Assembly: GCA_034421295.1 (NCBI GenBank)
Contig: DAOUKM010000019.1
Coordinates: 310,001-374,000 of the forward strand
Direction of reading: 5' to 3'
DNA: 64,000 nucleotides
DNA from: CAUZIR01 sp034421295
Lineage (GTDB): Bacteria; Chloroflexota; Dehalococcoidia; Lucifugimonadales; UBA2962
In this document: piece after piece, positions 8,463-17,242 of the stretch
How the letters are laid out: each line of letters starts with the position of its first letter
How positions within the stretch are numbered: position 1 is the first letter of the stretch
The notes under the pieces: model-generated
Databases searched by the model: none
Seen by the model: the letters and a program-made list of their open reading frames with translations, nothing else
Told to the model about the DNA's origin: nothing
Translations under genes and position numbers: made by a program

Positions 8463-9389
8463 ATGACCAGTAGCGACTGTGGCGGCGTAATCACCCCACT
8501 GCTTACCCCAATAACCGAAGACGAAAAGGTGCATGAGCATTCGCTCAGGAACCTTGTCGACTACCAGCTCGATAACGGCGTTTCCGGGCTCTGGGCGTCC
8601 GGCACGACTGCCGAGTTTGCCGCCCTCACTGATTTTGAGCGCGTCAGGAGCATCGAGGTGGTTGCCGATCATGCGGCTGGTCGGGTGCCGGTGATCGCCA
8701 ATATCAGTATGTCCAGCACGTCGCTGACGATCGAGATGGGGCGGTCCGTCGCCCGGCAGGTCGCGGCCGTTGCGGCCACTCCGCCCTATTACTATCCGCA
8801 CTCGCAGCAGGAACTCAAGGAGCACTACCGGCGCATCCGGCAGGCCTTGGGCGTGCCGCTGTGGGTGTACAACATCCCGCAGATGCATAAGACGGTCGTC
8901 GCGCCCTCGACCCTGGCCGATCTGGCGGAGGAAGGCGTGGTAGAGGGTGTGAAGGACAGCTCTGGTGATGGTGAATCGCTGGCTCAGTTGCATGCGCTGC
9001 GCTCCGGACGCGGGTTTGAGTTGGTGTCCACTCTCGGGACCACTCAGCGGGCCACGACCGCGGTGGCGCTCGGCGCGCAGGGCATCGTTCCGGGACTGGC
9101 GAATGCGGTGCCGGCCGTCTTCGCCGAGGCGTGGGAGGCGGGCCGCGTGGGCGACGCGGAGATGGCCAGGGCCTGTGACGATCGGATAGTTGCGGCGACG
9201 CGGCTGCAGATGCTCGCCAGGGATGGTGCGAGCGTCCAGGGCTCGGTCTATGCCGGCCTGAAGGCGGCCCTGATGCACATGGGGGTGATTGAAGCCGACC
9301 ACGTGACCGCTCCGTTCAGGAAACTCACAGACGGTGAGCGCCGCGAAATACCTGAAGTTCTTGCTGGGCTTGGCCTGGACGGCAGGTAG
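8463..9389 (+). CDS. DapA/N-acetylneuraminate lyase-family aldolase
   Basis: A 308-residue class I aldolase of the dihydrodipicolinate synthase superfamily. Seen: GTTAE (47-51), which binds the alpha-keto acid carboxylate; Tyr136 in VYNIP; and Schiff-base Lys164 in GVKDSSGD. True DapA would be expected in a lysine cluster; here it follows the molybdenum hydroxylase genes, which suggests a catabolic aldolase or dehydratase acting on a keto acid. The ATG at 8463 is preferred to the in-frame GTG at 8457 because the latter sits inside the GGAGGTGA ribosome site. Substrate not assignable. Confidence 0.85.
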   Translation: MTSSDCGGVITPLLTPITEDEKVHEHSLRNLVDYQLDNGVSGLWASGTTAEFAALTDFERVRSIEVVADHAAGRVPVIANISMSSTSLTIEMGRSVARQVAAVAATPPYYYPHSQQELKEHYRRIRQALGVPLWVYNIPQMHKTVVAPSTLADLAEEGVVEGVKDSSGDGESLAQLHALRSGRGFELVSTLGTTQRATTAVALGAQGIVPGLANAVPAVFAEAWEAGRVGDAEMARACDDRIVAATRLQMLARDGASVQGSVYAGLKAALMHMGVIEADHVTAPFRKLTDGERREIPEVLAGLGLDGR

Positions 9390-9453
9390 GAGCGGCTACG
9401 GGAGCGGGGAACGGCCAGGGGACCGGCACCAAGCACCGGTTCGGACGGCGGGT

Positions 9454-9459
9454 TATAAT
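9454..9459 (+). promoter_or_regulatory. Predicted -10 box upstream of the methyltransferase
   Basis: A consensus TATAAT in a GC-rich context, about 70 nt before the methyltransferase start. No good -35 hexamer is visible at 16-18 nt. Confidence 0.35.
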
Positions 9460-9529
9460 CGACGAAATTGTGACCTGGATGATCTGGCCGAACTCGTATT
9501 TGAGGTGCTGGCGGAGGGACTAGGAACCT

Positions 9530-10348
9530 ATGGGCGACGAAGATTACACGTTTGCGGCGTTTTCCAAAAATCCTTTCTACCAGAACCTGACGGACAGGCT
9601 CATTGAGCTGGCGGAGGTCAAGGACGGCGAGCGTATCGTCGATCTCGCATGCGGTACGGGCCTGGTCACAAGGCGGATAATGGCCAATCTCAGGGAGGCC
9701 AAGGAGACCGTGATCATAGGCGTTGATCACTCAGCGGCAGCCCTGAGGCAGGCGGTGGCGGATCTCAAGGATGCCAGGGACTCGGCTGTGGTCTTCGTTC
9801 ACAGCCAGGTGGAGCACATCTCCGACGCGGTCAAGGAGAAGGTGGACACTGTTTTCTTCTGCAATGCCATCCACTATGTTCCCGACAAGGGCGAGCTGCT
9901 TGACCGGATAGCCGGCACCATCAAGCCCGGTGGCAAGCTGGTGTTCAACACTTCCTTCTACAGCGGGCCGCTGGACGAGGAGACCCAGCTGTTTTACCGC
10001 AAGTGGATGTTCAAGGCCCGGCGCATATTGCGCAGGGAGCACGGGCTGTCGATTCAAAAGATCGACAAGGTGGAGTCGCGCAAGCAGCTGACCGCCGAGG
10101 AGTACAAGGAACTCGTAGAGGGGCACGGATTCAGGATAGAAAAGCAGGAGGTGGACCCGGTAAAGGTCCCCCTCCAGGGTTGGCTGGACATATCATCGTT
10201 TTCCGACTTCATCGAAGGCGCCATGCCTGGCGTGCCCCTTGATAAGGCGAGCATGGCGCTGAAGAAGGCGGCGCGGGAGACGTTCGAGGAGATGAAAATC
10301 TCCTACACCACCCGCAACTGGCTCGACATAGTCGCCGTTCGCATCTGA
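9530..10348 (+). CDS. Class I SAM-dependent methyltransferase
   Basis: A 272-residue protein with a Rossmann-type methyltransferase domain. Motif I is IVDLACGTG (36-44), the acidic end of strand 2 lies in GVDHS, and motif III-like IKPGGKLVFNTS comes later. The C-terminal third has helical segments that probably form the acceptor lid. Small-molecule methylation is likely, but no acceptor-specific motif is evident. The ATG at 9530 is preceded by GGAGGGAC at a slightly long distance. Transcribed alone, convergent with tdh. Confidence 0.82.
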   Translation: MGDEDYTFAAFSKNPFYQNLTDRLIELAEVKDGERIVDLACGTGLVTRRIMANLREAKETVIIGVDHSAAALRQAVADLKDARDSAVVFVHSQVEHISDAVKEKVDTVFFCNAIHYVPDKGELLDRIAGTIKPGGKLVFNTSFYSGPLDEETQLFYRKWMFKARRILRREHGLSIQKIDKVESRKQLTAEEYKELVEGHGFRIEKQEVDPVKVPLQGWLDISSFSDFIEGAMPGVPLDKASMALKKAARETFEEMKISYTTRNWLDIVAVRI

Positions 10349-10413
10349 CAGTCCGCGCCCTGACATGGCGCAGCTAGGGCTGTAGGACTCGTTTCGCCGG
10401 GGCCCTTCGCAGG

Positions 10414-11472
10414 CTAGGCTGTCTGCGGTAGCAGTATGACCTTGCCCGCCTGCCCTCTGGCGAGCAGTGTCATCGCCTCGTCCATGGCCTCAAGGGGCAT
10501 GCGGTGCGTTACCAGGGGCGCCAGGTCTACGACGCCGGTTTCCAGCAGCAGCCGCGTCTTGTACCAGGTCTCGAATATGCGCCTGCCATTGAAAGCCAGC
10601 ACCGTCAGGTTCTTGAAGATCATGTCCTCGGCCACGTCAATGAGCACGGGCTTTGCGGGTATGCCAACAAGACTGACGTGCCCTCCGCGCCTTACGCCCT
10701 TGAACGCGCCGTCGATCGCGGCGGGCGCCCCGCTCATCTCAAGCACTATGTCAACCCCATATCCACCCGCCTGCGACAGCCATGCCGCCGTCTCCTGGCC
10801 GGTTCCCTCGGAGGGCCGAAAGACCTCGTCCGCCCCCACCGCACGGGCAAGGGAAAGCCGGTAGTCGTTGACGTCAGAGGCGACCACGCGCGAGGCCCCT
10901 GAAGTCTTGGCTATAGCTATCGAGAACAGGCCGATCGGACCGCAGCCCAGGACGCCGACGCTCTGGCCGGTCAGATGGTGGGCGAGCGCGGAGAAGACGG
11001 CGTTGCCGAAAGGCTCCTGCAGCGTGGCTATCTCCGGGGGCAGCCGGTTGCGGTCTGTGTGCCACAGGACCTTTTCGGGTATGACCACGTATTCAGCAAA
11101 GCATCCGTCTCGGTCGACGCCCAGGATGGATGTCTGCGGGCACATGTGGGCCTGTCCTGTCCTGCACTGAAAGCACACCCCGCAGGTGACGTGGCTCTCG
11201 GCGGATACGAAATCGCCGACGGCCGTGCGCTCCATCCCGGCGCCGACTTCGACTACCGTACCTGCCATCTCGTGCCCCAGCGTTATCGGCGGCCGCACGC
11301 GGGCTGCGCTCCAATCGTCCCAGTTCCAGATGTGCAGATCGGTTCCGCATATGCTGGCGGCCTCGACACGTATCAGGACTTCATTGGAACCTACAGGGGG
11401 TATGGGCACATCCACCACGGCGCCTCCGCGCCCGGCGCCCAGTTTGCGGACCGCCCGCATGGTGCCCTTCAT
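10414..11472 (-). CDS. tdh: L-threonine 3-dehydrogenase (zinc medium-chain dehydrogenase)
   Basis: A 352-residue zinc MDR enzyme matching Tdh, which oxidises L-threonine to 2-amino-3-oxobutyrate with NAD. Catalytic zinc ligands are Cys42 (ICGTDLHIWNWDDWS, a Tdh signature), His67 and Glu68. The structural zinc lobe has Cys97, Cys100, Cys103 and Cys111. The NAD fold begins at GVLGCGPIG near 173-181. The C-terminal GRRIFETWY..THR..GQAGKVIL segment also matches Tdh rather than generic alcohol dehydrogenases. The ATG follows GGGAGG. First gene of the minus-strand run continuing into the cyclase genes; no kbl partner is present here. Related polyol dehydrogenases are the main alternative. Confidence 0.85.
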   Translation of the reverse strand: MKGTMRAVRKLGAGRGGAVVDVPIPPVGSNEVLIRVEAASICGTDLHIWNWDDWSAARVRPPITLGHEMAGTVVEVGAGMERTAVGDFVSAESHVTCGVCFQCRTGQAHMCPQTSILGVDRDGCFAEYVVIPEKVLWHTDRNRLPPEIATLQEPFGNAVFSALAHHLTGQSVGVLGCGPIGLFSIAIAKTSGASRVVASDVNDYRLSLARAVGADEVFRPSEGTGQETAAWLSQAGGYGVDIVLEMSGAPAAIDGAFKGVRRGGHVSLVGIPAKPVLIDVAEDMIFKNLTVLAFNGRRIFETWYKTRLLLETGVVDLAPLVTHRMPLEAMDEAMTLLARGQAGKVILLPQTA

Positions 11473-11509
11473 ATCTCAGACCTCCCTGTCGGCCGGACGG
11501 CCGCGATGA

Positions 11510-12427
11510 TCAAAACACCGCTATCGGGTTGACCGGCGAGCCGGTGCCACCTCTCAAAAAGAGCGGAGCGCACACGAGCAGGAACTCGTAACGGCCCATT
11601 TCTCTGCACGCCTCCGCCAGGGGCTCGATCAGGGCGTTGTCAACAACGGCCAGGCCGTACGCGAAGATGGCGCCGTGGACGGTTACGGGGAGGTCGTACT
11701 CGTTGGGACCGGCATCCTCCATGTCCCAGACCAGGAGTCCTACGTCGTGGTCCCTGAAGAATGGCAGGGTCGAGCCGTGTAGGCCTGGATATGGCCTGCC
11801 GACAGGGGCATAGACGCCGCCGTTCGCAGCAGCATAGCCTTCCCTGCCGGAGTGGATGACGACCGCGTCTCCCGGCTCGAGTTCGATGCCCTCAGAGGAC
11901 GCGATCTCCTCCAGTTCCCATCCGTGGACCGGTGTATCGAGGTCGACGTAGGTCCCGCCCCGGTGCTTGGGAACGTCGAGAAGAACCCCCCTGGTCAGGA
12001 TGCCGTCCCGCCAGGCCTCGACGCCGCCGAACTCGGCACCGTCAAATCCCAGGGCCCTGGTCGGATCCTGCCCCTCGAACATTCCATCAGGTCCCCAGTA
12101 GTGACTGAGCGCATCGATATGGGTGACCACGAATCCGTGTTGCGTTATCCCGACATAGTCAGTGGCTGCTCCGACACCCTCGCCGAAGTCGATCTGCTTG
12201 ATGAACTGCTGGACCGGCTGTGGATTATCGGGAGCGGGCTCGGTCGGAAGGGGGCGGCTGAGCGATACGGTTCGGCCGGTCTCGACCAGCCCGATGGCCG
12301 CCAGTCGTTTTCTTGCGGTGATCAGGTTGACCGTCCCCGCGCTCGGGTTGTCCGGCCACCTGCCCCAGTTGCTGCGGTCCGCCAGGTAGGATTCTATCTG
12401 CTGTGCGCTAGGTGTCGTTCGGTCCAA
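11510..12427 (-). CDS. Cyclase-family (kynurenine formamidase-like) metal hydrolase 1
   Basis: A 305-residue member of the Cyclase family (PF04199) that includes kynurenine formamidase and isatin hydrolase. The metal-binding HxDxxxH motif is His103-Asp105-His109 (THIDALSHYWG), with further conserved HSGREG and WDMED segments. The start is TTG after GGAGGAGG. A diverged paralogue with the same N-terminal SNWGRW motif lies at 13787-14719, with a glycosidase gene between them. Such enzymes hydrolyse amide or lactam-like bonds; the substrate is unknown. Confidence 0.83.
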   Translation of the reverse strand: MDRTTPSAQQIESYLADRSNWGRWPDNPSAGTVNLITARKRLAAIGLVETGRTVSLSRPLPTEPAPDNPQPVQQFIKQIDFGEGVGAATDYVGITQHGFVVTHIDALSHYWGPDGMFEGQDPTRALGFDGAEFGGVEAWRDGILTRGVLLDVPKHRGGTYVDLDTPVHGWELEEIASSEGIELEPGDAVVIHSGREGYAAANGGVYAPVGRPYPGLHGSTLPFFRDHDVGLLVWDMEDAGPNEYDLPVTVHGAIFAYGLAVVDNALIEPLAEACREMGRYEFLLVCAPLFLRGGTGSPVNPIAVF

Positions 12428-12493
12428 GCCTGTCCTCCTCCGGTGGATTGGTGCACCACACTATCAGGGTTATCGTTCCCGGCGGGTGATAGC

Positions 12494-13768
12494 TCAAATC
12501 ATGTCGACGATGAGGGTGGACCATGCGAAGTTTGCCGCACCCTGTCCCGCGCCGGTATGTGGGTTGAAGAACTCTCGGAACCCCGACCTCTCCACGAGAG
12601 CCACTGACTTTTCCTCGATTGAAGAGGCCAGGTCCAGGTATCCGTGCCGGCGCAGGCCGCGGGCCACGAACCAGTTGGTGTTGATCCAGCTCGAGCCGCG
12701 CCATATCAGCGGGTGTCTGCGGTCGCCGGGGTTTGCAAGGAACGTCGGCTCCGAGGTGGCCACGGTCGGCACCGGGTACTCGGTCCAGAACCTTGCGGGC
12801 TGCACCAGATGTTGCTCCACGAGCCCAGTGGTGATGTCTTCTGGCAGGGACTCCAGCAGAAGCGGGAGTAAACAAGAGGCCGTAAGCACCCGGCTGAAGC
12901 GCCGGCCCGGCCCGTACGTCGGGAAGAACGCCTGCGCACCCTCGTCGAAGAGAACATCGACGATCGCCCTCTCGACCCTCTCCGCCTCCGCCGCCCACAT
13001 GCCTGCATCACCCGACCGGTTCAGCCCTGATGCGATGCGGTGCATGGACCTTAGTGCCTCTGCGTAGATGCAATTGACGGCGACGTCCTTTACGTTGAAC
13101 CGACACAGCTGGTAAACGCGGTCAAGGCGGTAGTTGCCGCCCCGCAGTAGGTGGGAAACGTGCAGACCCGCCACTCGGAGCCGGATCGTCCACCAGCCCG
13201 GTCGCATTGCGCCGATGCCCAGGGGGCGGTCGTATGCCGGGGTATTATCCATCCCCGACTCGAACGGGCTGATCAGCACGATCAGGCCATCTCCGTCCGG
13301 GCAGCGGTTTTCTGAGAGCCATCGATAGTGCGCCGCCAGCTTCGGATAGACTCGAACGAGGAACTCGGTATCGCCCGTTATCTCGGAGACCCGCTCGGCC
13401 GCCTGGGCTATCAGGGGCGGCTGGATGAGCGCCGAGTGGTGCGGCCGTGGGGCCAGGCGGCTCTCAAGGCGCGTGATGAAGGGCGTTCGGTCAGCGCCAC
13501 TCCAGTACGTGACATGGCCCATGAAGCCGTCCGGCTCTTGGGCTCCAAGCAGGGACTCCAGCTCTCCGATAGCAAGATCGGGCTCAAGGTGCGCGAGGGC
13601 GATCGCGTGAAAGCAGGAGTCCCAGTACCACTGCCATCGATACTTCTGCGGCGACGGGCATACGTATCGGTAGCTAATCCCGAAATGCCGGTCATGGCCC
13701 TCCCGCAGGTTCGAGGTCAAAAGGAGCCTTGCCTCCTGCGCCAGGTCCTTGGAACGGAGTCTCGTCAT
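12494..13768 (-). CDS. GH63-type glycosidase (MGH1-like; possible mannosyl/glucosylglycerate hydrolase)
   Basis: A 424-residue (alpha/alpha)6-barrel glycoside hydrolase. Diagnostic segments are RWQWYWDSCFHAIAL (44-58), SGMDNTP (171-177), GSSWINTNWF and the C-terminal FREFFNPHTGAG. By analogy with Thermus mannosylglycerate hydrolase, Asp174 and Glu399 are candidate catalytic acids, from memory of that family. Size fits that bacterial subfamily rather than the larger eukaryotic glucosidase I. It is sandwiched between two cyclase-family genes on the same strand, so it may act on a glycoside of a compatible solute or organic acid. No signal peptide, so cytoplasmic. Confidence 0.75.
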   Translation of the reverse strand: MTRLRSKDLAQEARLLLTSNLREGHDRHFGISYRYVCPSPQKYRWQWYWDSCFHAIALAHLEPDLAIGELESLLGAQEPDGFMGHVTYWSGADRTPFITRLESRLAPRPHHSALIQPPLIAQAAERVSEITGDTEFLVRVYPKLAAHYRWLSENRCPDGDGLIVLISPFESGMDNTPAYDRPLGIGAMRPGWWTIRLRVAGLHVSHLLRGGNYRLDRVYQLCRFNVKDVAVNCIYAEALRSMHRIASGLNRSGDAGMWAAEAERVERAIVDVLFDEGAQAFFPTYGPGRRFSRVLTASCLLPLLLESLPEDITTGLVEQHLVQPARFWTEYPVPTVATSEPTFLANPGDRRHPLIWRGSSWINTNWFVARGLRRHGYLDLASSIEEKSVALVERSGFREFFNPHTGAGQGAANFAWSTLIVDMI

Positions 13769-13786
13769 AATGCCCGCATGCGTCCC

Positions 13787-14719
13787 TTAGAGCAGGGCGA
13801 CCGGGTTGGCAGGTGAGCCTGTGGCTCCCGGGATCACCAGCGGGTTGAGCGTGAGCAGGAACTCGTAGCGCTCCTCATGCGCGCAGGCCTGCGCCAGCGG
13901 CTCAAGCAGCGCGTTGTCCAGCAGCGCGACGCCGAAATAGAACAGGGCGGCGTGCACGCTCATGGAGAGGCCATACTCGTTCGGCCACTGGTCCATCATG
14001 TCCCAGCCCAGCACCGCCATGTCCGTCTCCCTGACGAAAGGCAGACAGCTGGCATGCAGTCCCGGCCAGCGGCCGGGCCACTCGGGGTGTCCGGCCCACC
14101 TGCCGTCGTGGTCTGCGGCGAATCGTTCCCTTCCCGAGTACACGAGCACCGCGTCTCCCGGCCGCACGGCGACGCCCTGGTCGTCGGCCGCATCCCGCAG
14201 TTCATGGCCGTGCACGGGCTCGTCGAAGGTTACGTAGGGGACTTTTCGCAGGCGTGGTATGTCGAGCAGCACGCCTCGGGTCGTAAGGCCGTCTGCCCAC
14301 TCCTCTATGCCCCCGTACCTGACACCCTCGCCTCGAATCTCTACGCTGGGGTCTCGGCCGTCCCACATCCCGTCCGGGCCCCACATGTGCCCGAGACCGT
14401 CGACGTGCGTGTGGGCGAGGCCGTGGAACGCCACCCCCACGTAGTCGTGCGCCGACCGCCAGTCGCCGACGAATTCGTCGATGGTGTAGGTGAAGCGTTG
14501 AGCGGGCCTGAAATTCTCCTCGCTCGGCTCCGTAGCCCATGGTCGGCTGAGCGAAACCGCTCGACCGGTCCTCACCAGCCCGGCCGCCTGCCGACGCTTG
14601 TCCGGGGTGATCAGGTTGACCGCCCCGGCCCGGCCGCGGTCTCCCCACCTACCCCAGTTGCTGGCGGTGCGCAGGTAGTCGAGTACGTCGTTGCCGCTGG
14701 CGAATCTACTGGCGTCCAC
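13787..14719 (-). CDS. Cyclase-family metal hydrolase 2
   Basis: A 310-residue paralogue of the hydrolase at 11510-12427, with metal motif His105-Asp107-His111 (THVDGLGHMWG) and the same SNWGRW and WDMMDQWPNEY elements. The GTG at 14719 is chosen because GAGGAGGAGG sits 6 nt upstream and the protein then begins within one residue of the paralogue. The in-frame ATG at 14746 and longer starts lack a ribosome site. Its stop lies 18 nt ahead of the glycosidase start. Substrate unknown; divergence from copy 1 suggests separate specificities. Confidence 0.83.
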   Translation of the reverse strand: MDASRFASGNDVLDYLRTASNWGRWGDRGRAGAVNLITPDKRRQAAGLVRTGRAVSLSRPWATEPSEENFRPAQRFTYTIDEFVGDWRSAHDYVGVAFHGLAHTHVDGLGHMWGPDGMWDGRDPSVEIRGEGVRYGGIEEWADGLTTRGVLLDIPRLRKVPYVTFDEPVHGHELRDAADDQGVAVRPGDAVLVYSGRERFAADHDGRWAGHPEWPGRWPGLHASCLPFVRETDMAVLGWDMMDQWPNEYGLSMSVHAALFYFGVALLDNALLEPLAQACAHEERYEFLLTLNPLVIPGATGSPANPVALL

Positions 14720-14790
14720 CTTTGGCCTCCTCCTCGCCCGTAACATGGGCGTGGCGAGGCTATGACGGGGCGAGTTCTCTGTCAAACGGC

Positions 14791-15867
14791 CTACGGACGG
14801 CCGGGCGGGGCGTAGAGACTTGAGTGGGGAAAGAAATCTTCCCACGCCCACTCGTAGGAGGAAACAAACGCCAGTCTCTGAAGGCGTCTTCCCTCGAGCG
14901 GTCCTGCGGTGGCCCTTCCGGTGAACTGGTCCCATGTCGAGCCCGTCTGGGCGTCGAGGAAACGGCGACCGCGGAGGTGGAAGATCAGGGAGAAGTCCTC
15001 GCCCGGGAGGCTGGCCGAGAAGACATTGATCTGTCCGGTCTCAGCTTCAGCGAATACGGCGATGGGCTGGCGGCCCACCCGGTCGTTTACGACACCCGCC
15101 GAGGCCACGTCTGCGTAGCGGTATGCGCTTGCCGCATCGCCGAGCGTAACACCGATGACGAAGAAGTCGATCATCTTGGCCGGCTCGAGCAGGCCGGCAT
15201 GCGTCGAGCTGTCTACGACCAGTACGAGGGAGTCCCGATGCCTGTCGGTCCAGCTCTGCAGGGGCTCGATGGCGGCCGGTATTAGCTTGAGCAGGGTTCC
15301 CTTGAGTTCACCGTCTATTGCGGCGCCCCACGGCTGAGACCAGATGCTGCCCGTCTCGTGGTCCCACCAGGTCATCGCGCGCATGAAGAGGGCTCCCTGG
15401 TTGCCCAGGGTCAGCACCCTCTCGCCTACCCGCCGGTCGTGCACGAGACCGGTGTAACAGATGGGTCACCAGGTGACGAGTATCGGAACCCCTCCGACCT
15501 CGTCGTTGACCATCTCCCGCCACCGCAGATAGCGGATGGGATAGGCTCGTGAGTCCCCGTCTATGGACACCCCGATCACCAGCTCTTCGGGCTGCAGTCC
15601 GGACTGACTCACAGGCACGAAGCTCGGGTCGTAGATCGGGGATATGTCGTCCCTGTCGAGCAGCTGCCTGAATGAGTTGAGCCCGGTTGGGTCCTCCTCG
15701 AGCAGGACACTCGCCAGCAGGGTGTCACCCCCCGCCGTCCCGGGCGGTTCTTCTATCGAGGGGGCCGTGTTCCCGGTCGGGCTGCAGGCGACGGCGGCCG
15801 CAAGGGCAACCGCGGCGGCGGGAAATGCCGGCAGAGACACAAATCGCACTACATGGCGGATCAGCAT
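14791..15867 (-). CDS. DUF3179 lipoprotein, predicted selenoprotein with in-frame UGA at position 134
   Basis: Read through one in-frame TGA (15468-15466), this gives a 358-residue DUF3179 protein. The N-terminus is a signal sequence ending AAAVAC (Cys28 probably lipidated). The domain runs from VIGVSIDGDSRAYPI through VNDEVGGVPILVTW, then U134-P-I-C137-YTG, then RRVGERVLTLGNQGALF and TGSIWSQPW. In the family the motif is normally C-P-x-C, so UGA falls exactly on the first redox Cys, and 224 conserved residues follow it in the same frame. A hairpin suited to a bacterial SECIS follows the UGA. Without recoding it would be annotated as two ORFs or a pseudogene. Role unknown; probably a periplasm-facing thiol/selenol protein. 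The ATG lacks a clear ribosome site. Confidence 0.8.
15433..15465 (-). promoter_or_regulatory. Candidate bacterial SECIS hairpin, DUF3179 gene
   Basis: Directly after the UGA, 13 nt lead into a perfect 6-bp stem CCGGTC/GACCGG (15452-15447 with 15438-15433) with an 8-nt loop TCGTGCAC containing GU. The loop starts 19 nt after the UGA, within the 16-37 nt range I recall for bacterial SECIS elements. The G is at the third loop position rather than the first two, a small departure from that consensus. Confidence 0.55.
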
Positions 15868-16002
15868 ACTAGAGGGCGGGGTTACGGGCGCTTGCACGGG
15901 CGTATGTCGCGCTCGACGCCCGGGCTCGCGGCCTGCCGGGCACATTGAGAGCGAGTGGCCAGGTCGGCCCTGTTCCCGGAGGGCTGAGAGAAAGAATGCG
16001 CA

Positions 16003-16011
16003 TGGTATAAT
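16003..16011 (+). promoter_or_regulatory. Extended -10 promoter of the rpsF operon
   Basis: TGGTATAAT, an extended -10 with perfect TATAAT at 16006-16011, lies 54 nt before the rpsF start. No -35 match is seen, which is tolerated for extended -10 promoters. It would drive rpsF-ssb-rpsR. Confidence 0.55.
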
Positions 16012-16065
16012 TCCCGTTTGTCACCTACGGACCCGCCTTCCAAATGTATCCTCGCGAGGAGAGAA

Positions 16066-16362
16066 TTGATATCCCAGAAGCTTAGGGAATACGAGATCGT
16101 CGTAATACTGAGTCCGGACGCCTCCGAGGCCGAGGTTGAGCAGTCCCACCAGAGCACCGCCGAGTTCATCAGCGGGAGGGGCGGCTCGGTCGGCGAGACC
16201 GACAACTGGGGTCTCAGGCGACTTGCCTACCCGATCAAGAAGTTTCACGAGGGCAACTATGCGGTAACCCGGTTCAGCCTCGACCCGGAGGGCGTGCAAG
16301 AACTGGGCCATACCCTGGAGGCCTCTGAGCGCGTCCTTCGCCACCTGATCGTAAGGGTTTGA
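16066..16362 (+). CDS. rpsF: 30S ribosomal protein S6
   Basis: A 98-residue protein with the S6 pattern: LREYEIVVILSPD at the N-terminus, GGSVGETDNWGLRRLAYPIKK in the middle and VLRHLIVRV at the end. It binds S18 and 16S rRNA in the small-subunit platform. TTG at 16066 is chosen because GAGGAG sits just upstream and the length then matches the family; the upstream TTG at 16018 adds 16 unconserved residues. First gene of rpsF-ssb-rpsR. Confidence 0.95.
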   Translation: MISQKLREYEIVVILSPDASEAEVEQSHQSTAEFISGRGGSVGETDNWGLRRLAYPIKKFHEGNYAVTRFSLDPEGVQELGHTLEASERVLRHLIVRV

Positions 16363-16368
16363 ACTCTC

Positions 16369-16791
16369 ATGAGCATGAACAAGATCCTCGTCATCGGCAA
16401 CGTCGGGAACGACCCCGAGATGAGGTACACTCCCTCCGGCGCCGCGGTCACATCATTTAGCGTCGCCACCAATCGGGTGTATACCACCTCCGACGGCGAG
16501 CGACGCGAGGAGACCGAGTGGTTCAGTGTGAGCGCCTGGGGCCGGCTCGCCGAGCAGTGCAACAACTACGTTACGAAGGGAATGAGGATCTACGCAGAGG
16601 GTAGACTCAAATCGAGGACATGGACCGGCAACGACGGCCAAACTCGCGTCAGTCTCGAGATCAACGCGGACAGGGTTCTTTTCCTCGACCGCGCAGGGGA
16701 TGTGGCCGGAGGAGCAACACAGGGACCGGCTGGGGCCGACGCGTCCCCGGGGTCCGGCTCGACCGAGGATGTGGACGACCTGCCGTGGTAG
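16369..16791 (+). CDS. ssb: Single-stranded DNA-binding protein
   Basis: A 140-residue SSB with a single OB fold: MNKILVIGNVGNDPEMRYTPSG at the N-terminus, VATNR, then TEWFSVSAWGRLAE and a glycine/alanine-rich tail. The acidic tip DVDDLPW is a variant of the canonical DDDIPF that recruits replication and repair partners. It starts 6 nt after the rpsF stop. A second in-frame ATG two codons downstream is an equally possible start. Confidence 0.95.
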   Translation: MSMNKILVIGNVGNDPEMRYTPSGAAVTSFSVATNRVYTTSDGERREETEWFSVSAWGRLAEQCNNYVTKGMRIYAEGRLKSRTWTGNDGQTRVSLEINADRVLFLDRAGDVAGGATQGPAGADASPGSGSTEDVDDLPW

Positions 16792-16840
16792 GCCTGCCGG
16801 CGCGGGCTGACGGTTAAGGCTTGCTAAAGGAGCTAACGCG

Positions 16841-17122
16841 ATGACAACTCGTGGAGGAAGAAGGGGCGGAAGGGGCAGGTTCTACGCCCGCAGGAAGGTC
16901 TGTGGCTTCTGTGTCAACAAGGTCAAGCACATTGACTACAAGAACATTGAAGTCCTGAGGAACTACGTGTCGGAGCGGTTCAAAATGGACGCCCGGCGAA
17001 AGACCGGCACCTGCTCCCGCTGTCAGCGGGCCCTGGCGGCTGCCATCAAGCGGGCACGCATCCTGGCGTTGCTCCCGTACAGTCCAAATCATCGCGGCAT
17101 TTACGCCACTCCCAGGCGCTAG
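16841..17122 (+). CDS. rpsR: 30S ribosomal protein S18 (zinc-ligand form)
   Basis: A 93-residue S18 with a Gly/Arg-rich N-terminus, KVCGFC, the conserved HIDYKNIEVLRNYVSERFKM core, CSRCQRAL and the terminal IKRARILALLPY. The four cysteines (two CxxC pairs) mark the zinc-binding C+ type of S18, so zinc limitation could matter if a C- paralogue exists elsewhere. Start ATG after AAAGGAG. Third gene of the rpsF operon; no rplI follows here. Confidence 0.96.
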   Translation: MTTRGGRRGGRGRFYARRKVCGFCVNKVKHIDYKNIEVLRNYVSERFKMDARRKTGTCSRCQRALAAAIKRARILALLPYSPNHRGIYATPRR

Positions 17123-17242
17123 GTACGAACCGGAAGCCCACCGGAGGACGTATTACTCTCCAGACGGACCCTGCGCCGAGCCGGCCGTGACATTGACTAG
17201 CGGTCGGCTGCAGGCTGGCCGGGTCCTAGCAGGAGCTTAGGC

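Noticed and set aside
14791..15867. Interpretation of the DUF3179 gene as a pseudogene or as two separate genes.
   Set aside because: Conservation and frame are intact on both sides of the TGA, the TGA is exactly at a redox Cys, and a second gene nearby shows the same pattern. A sequencing error cannot be excluded without reads.
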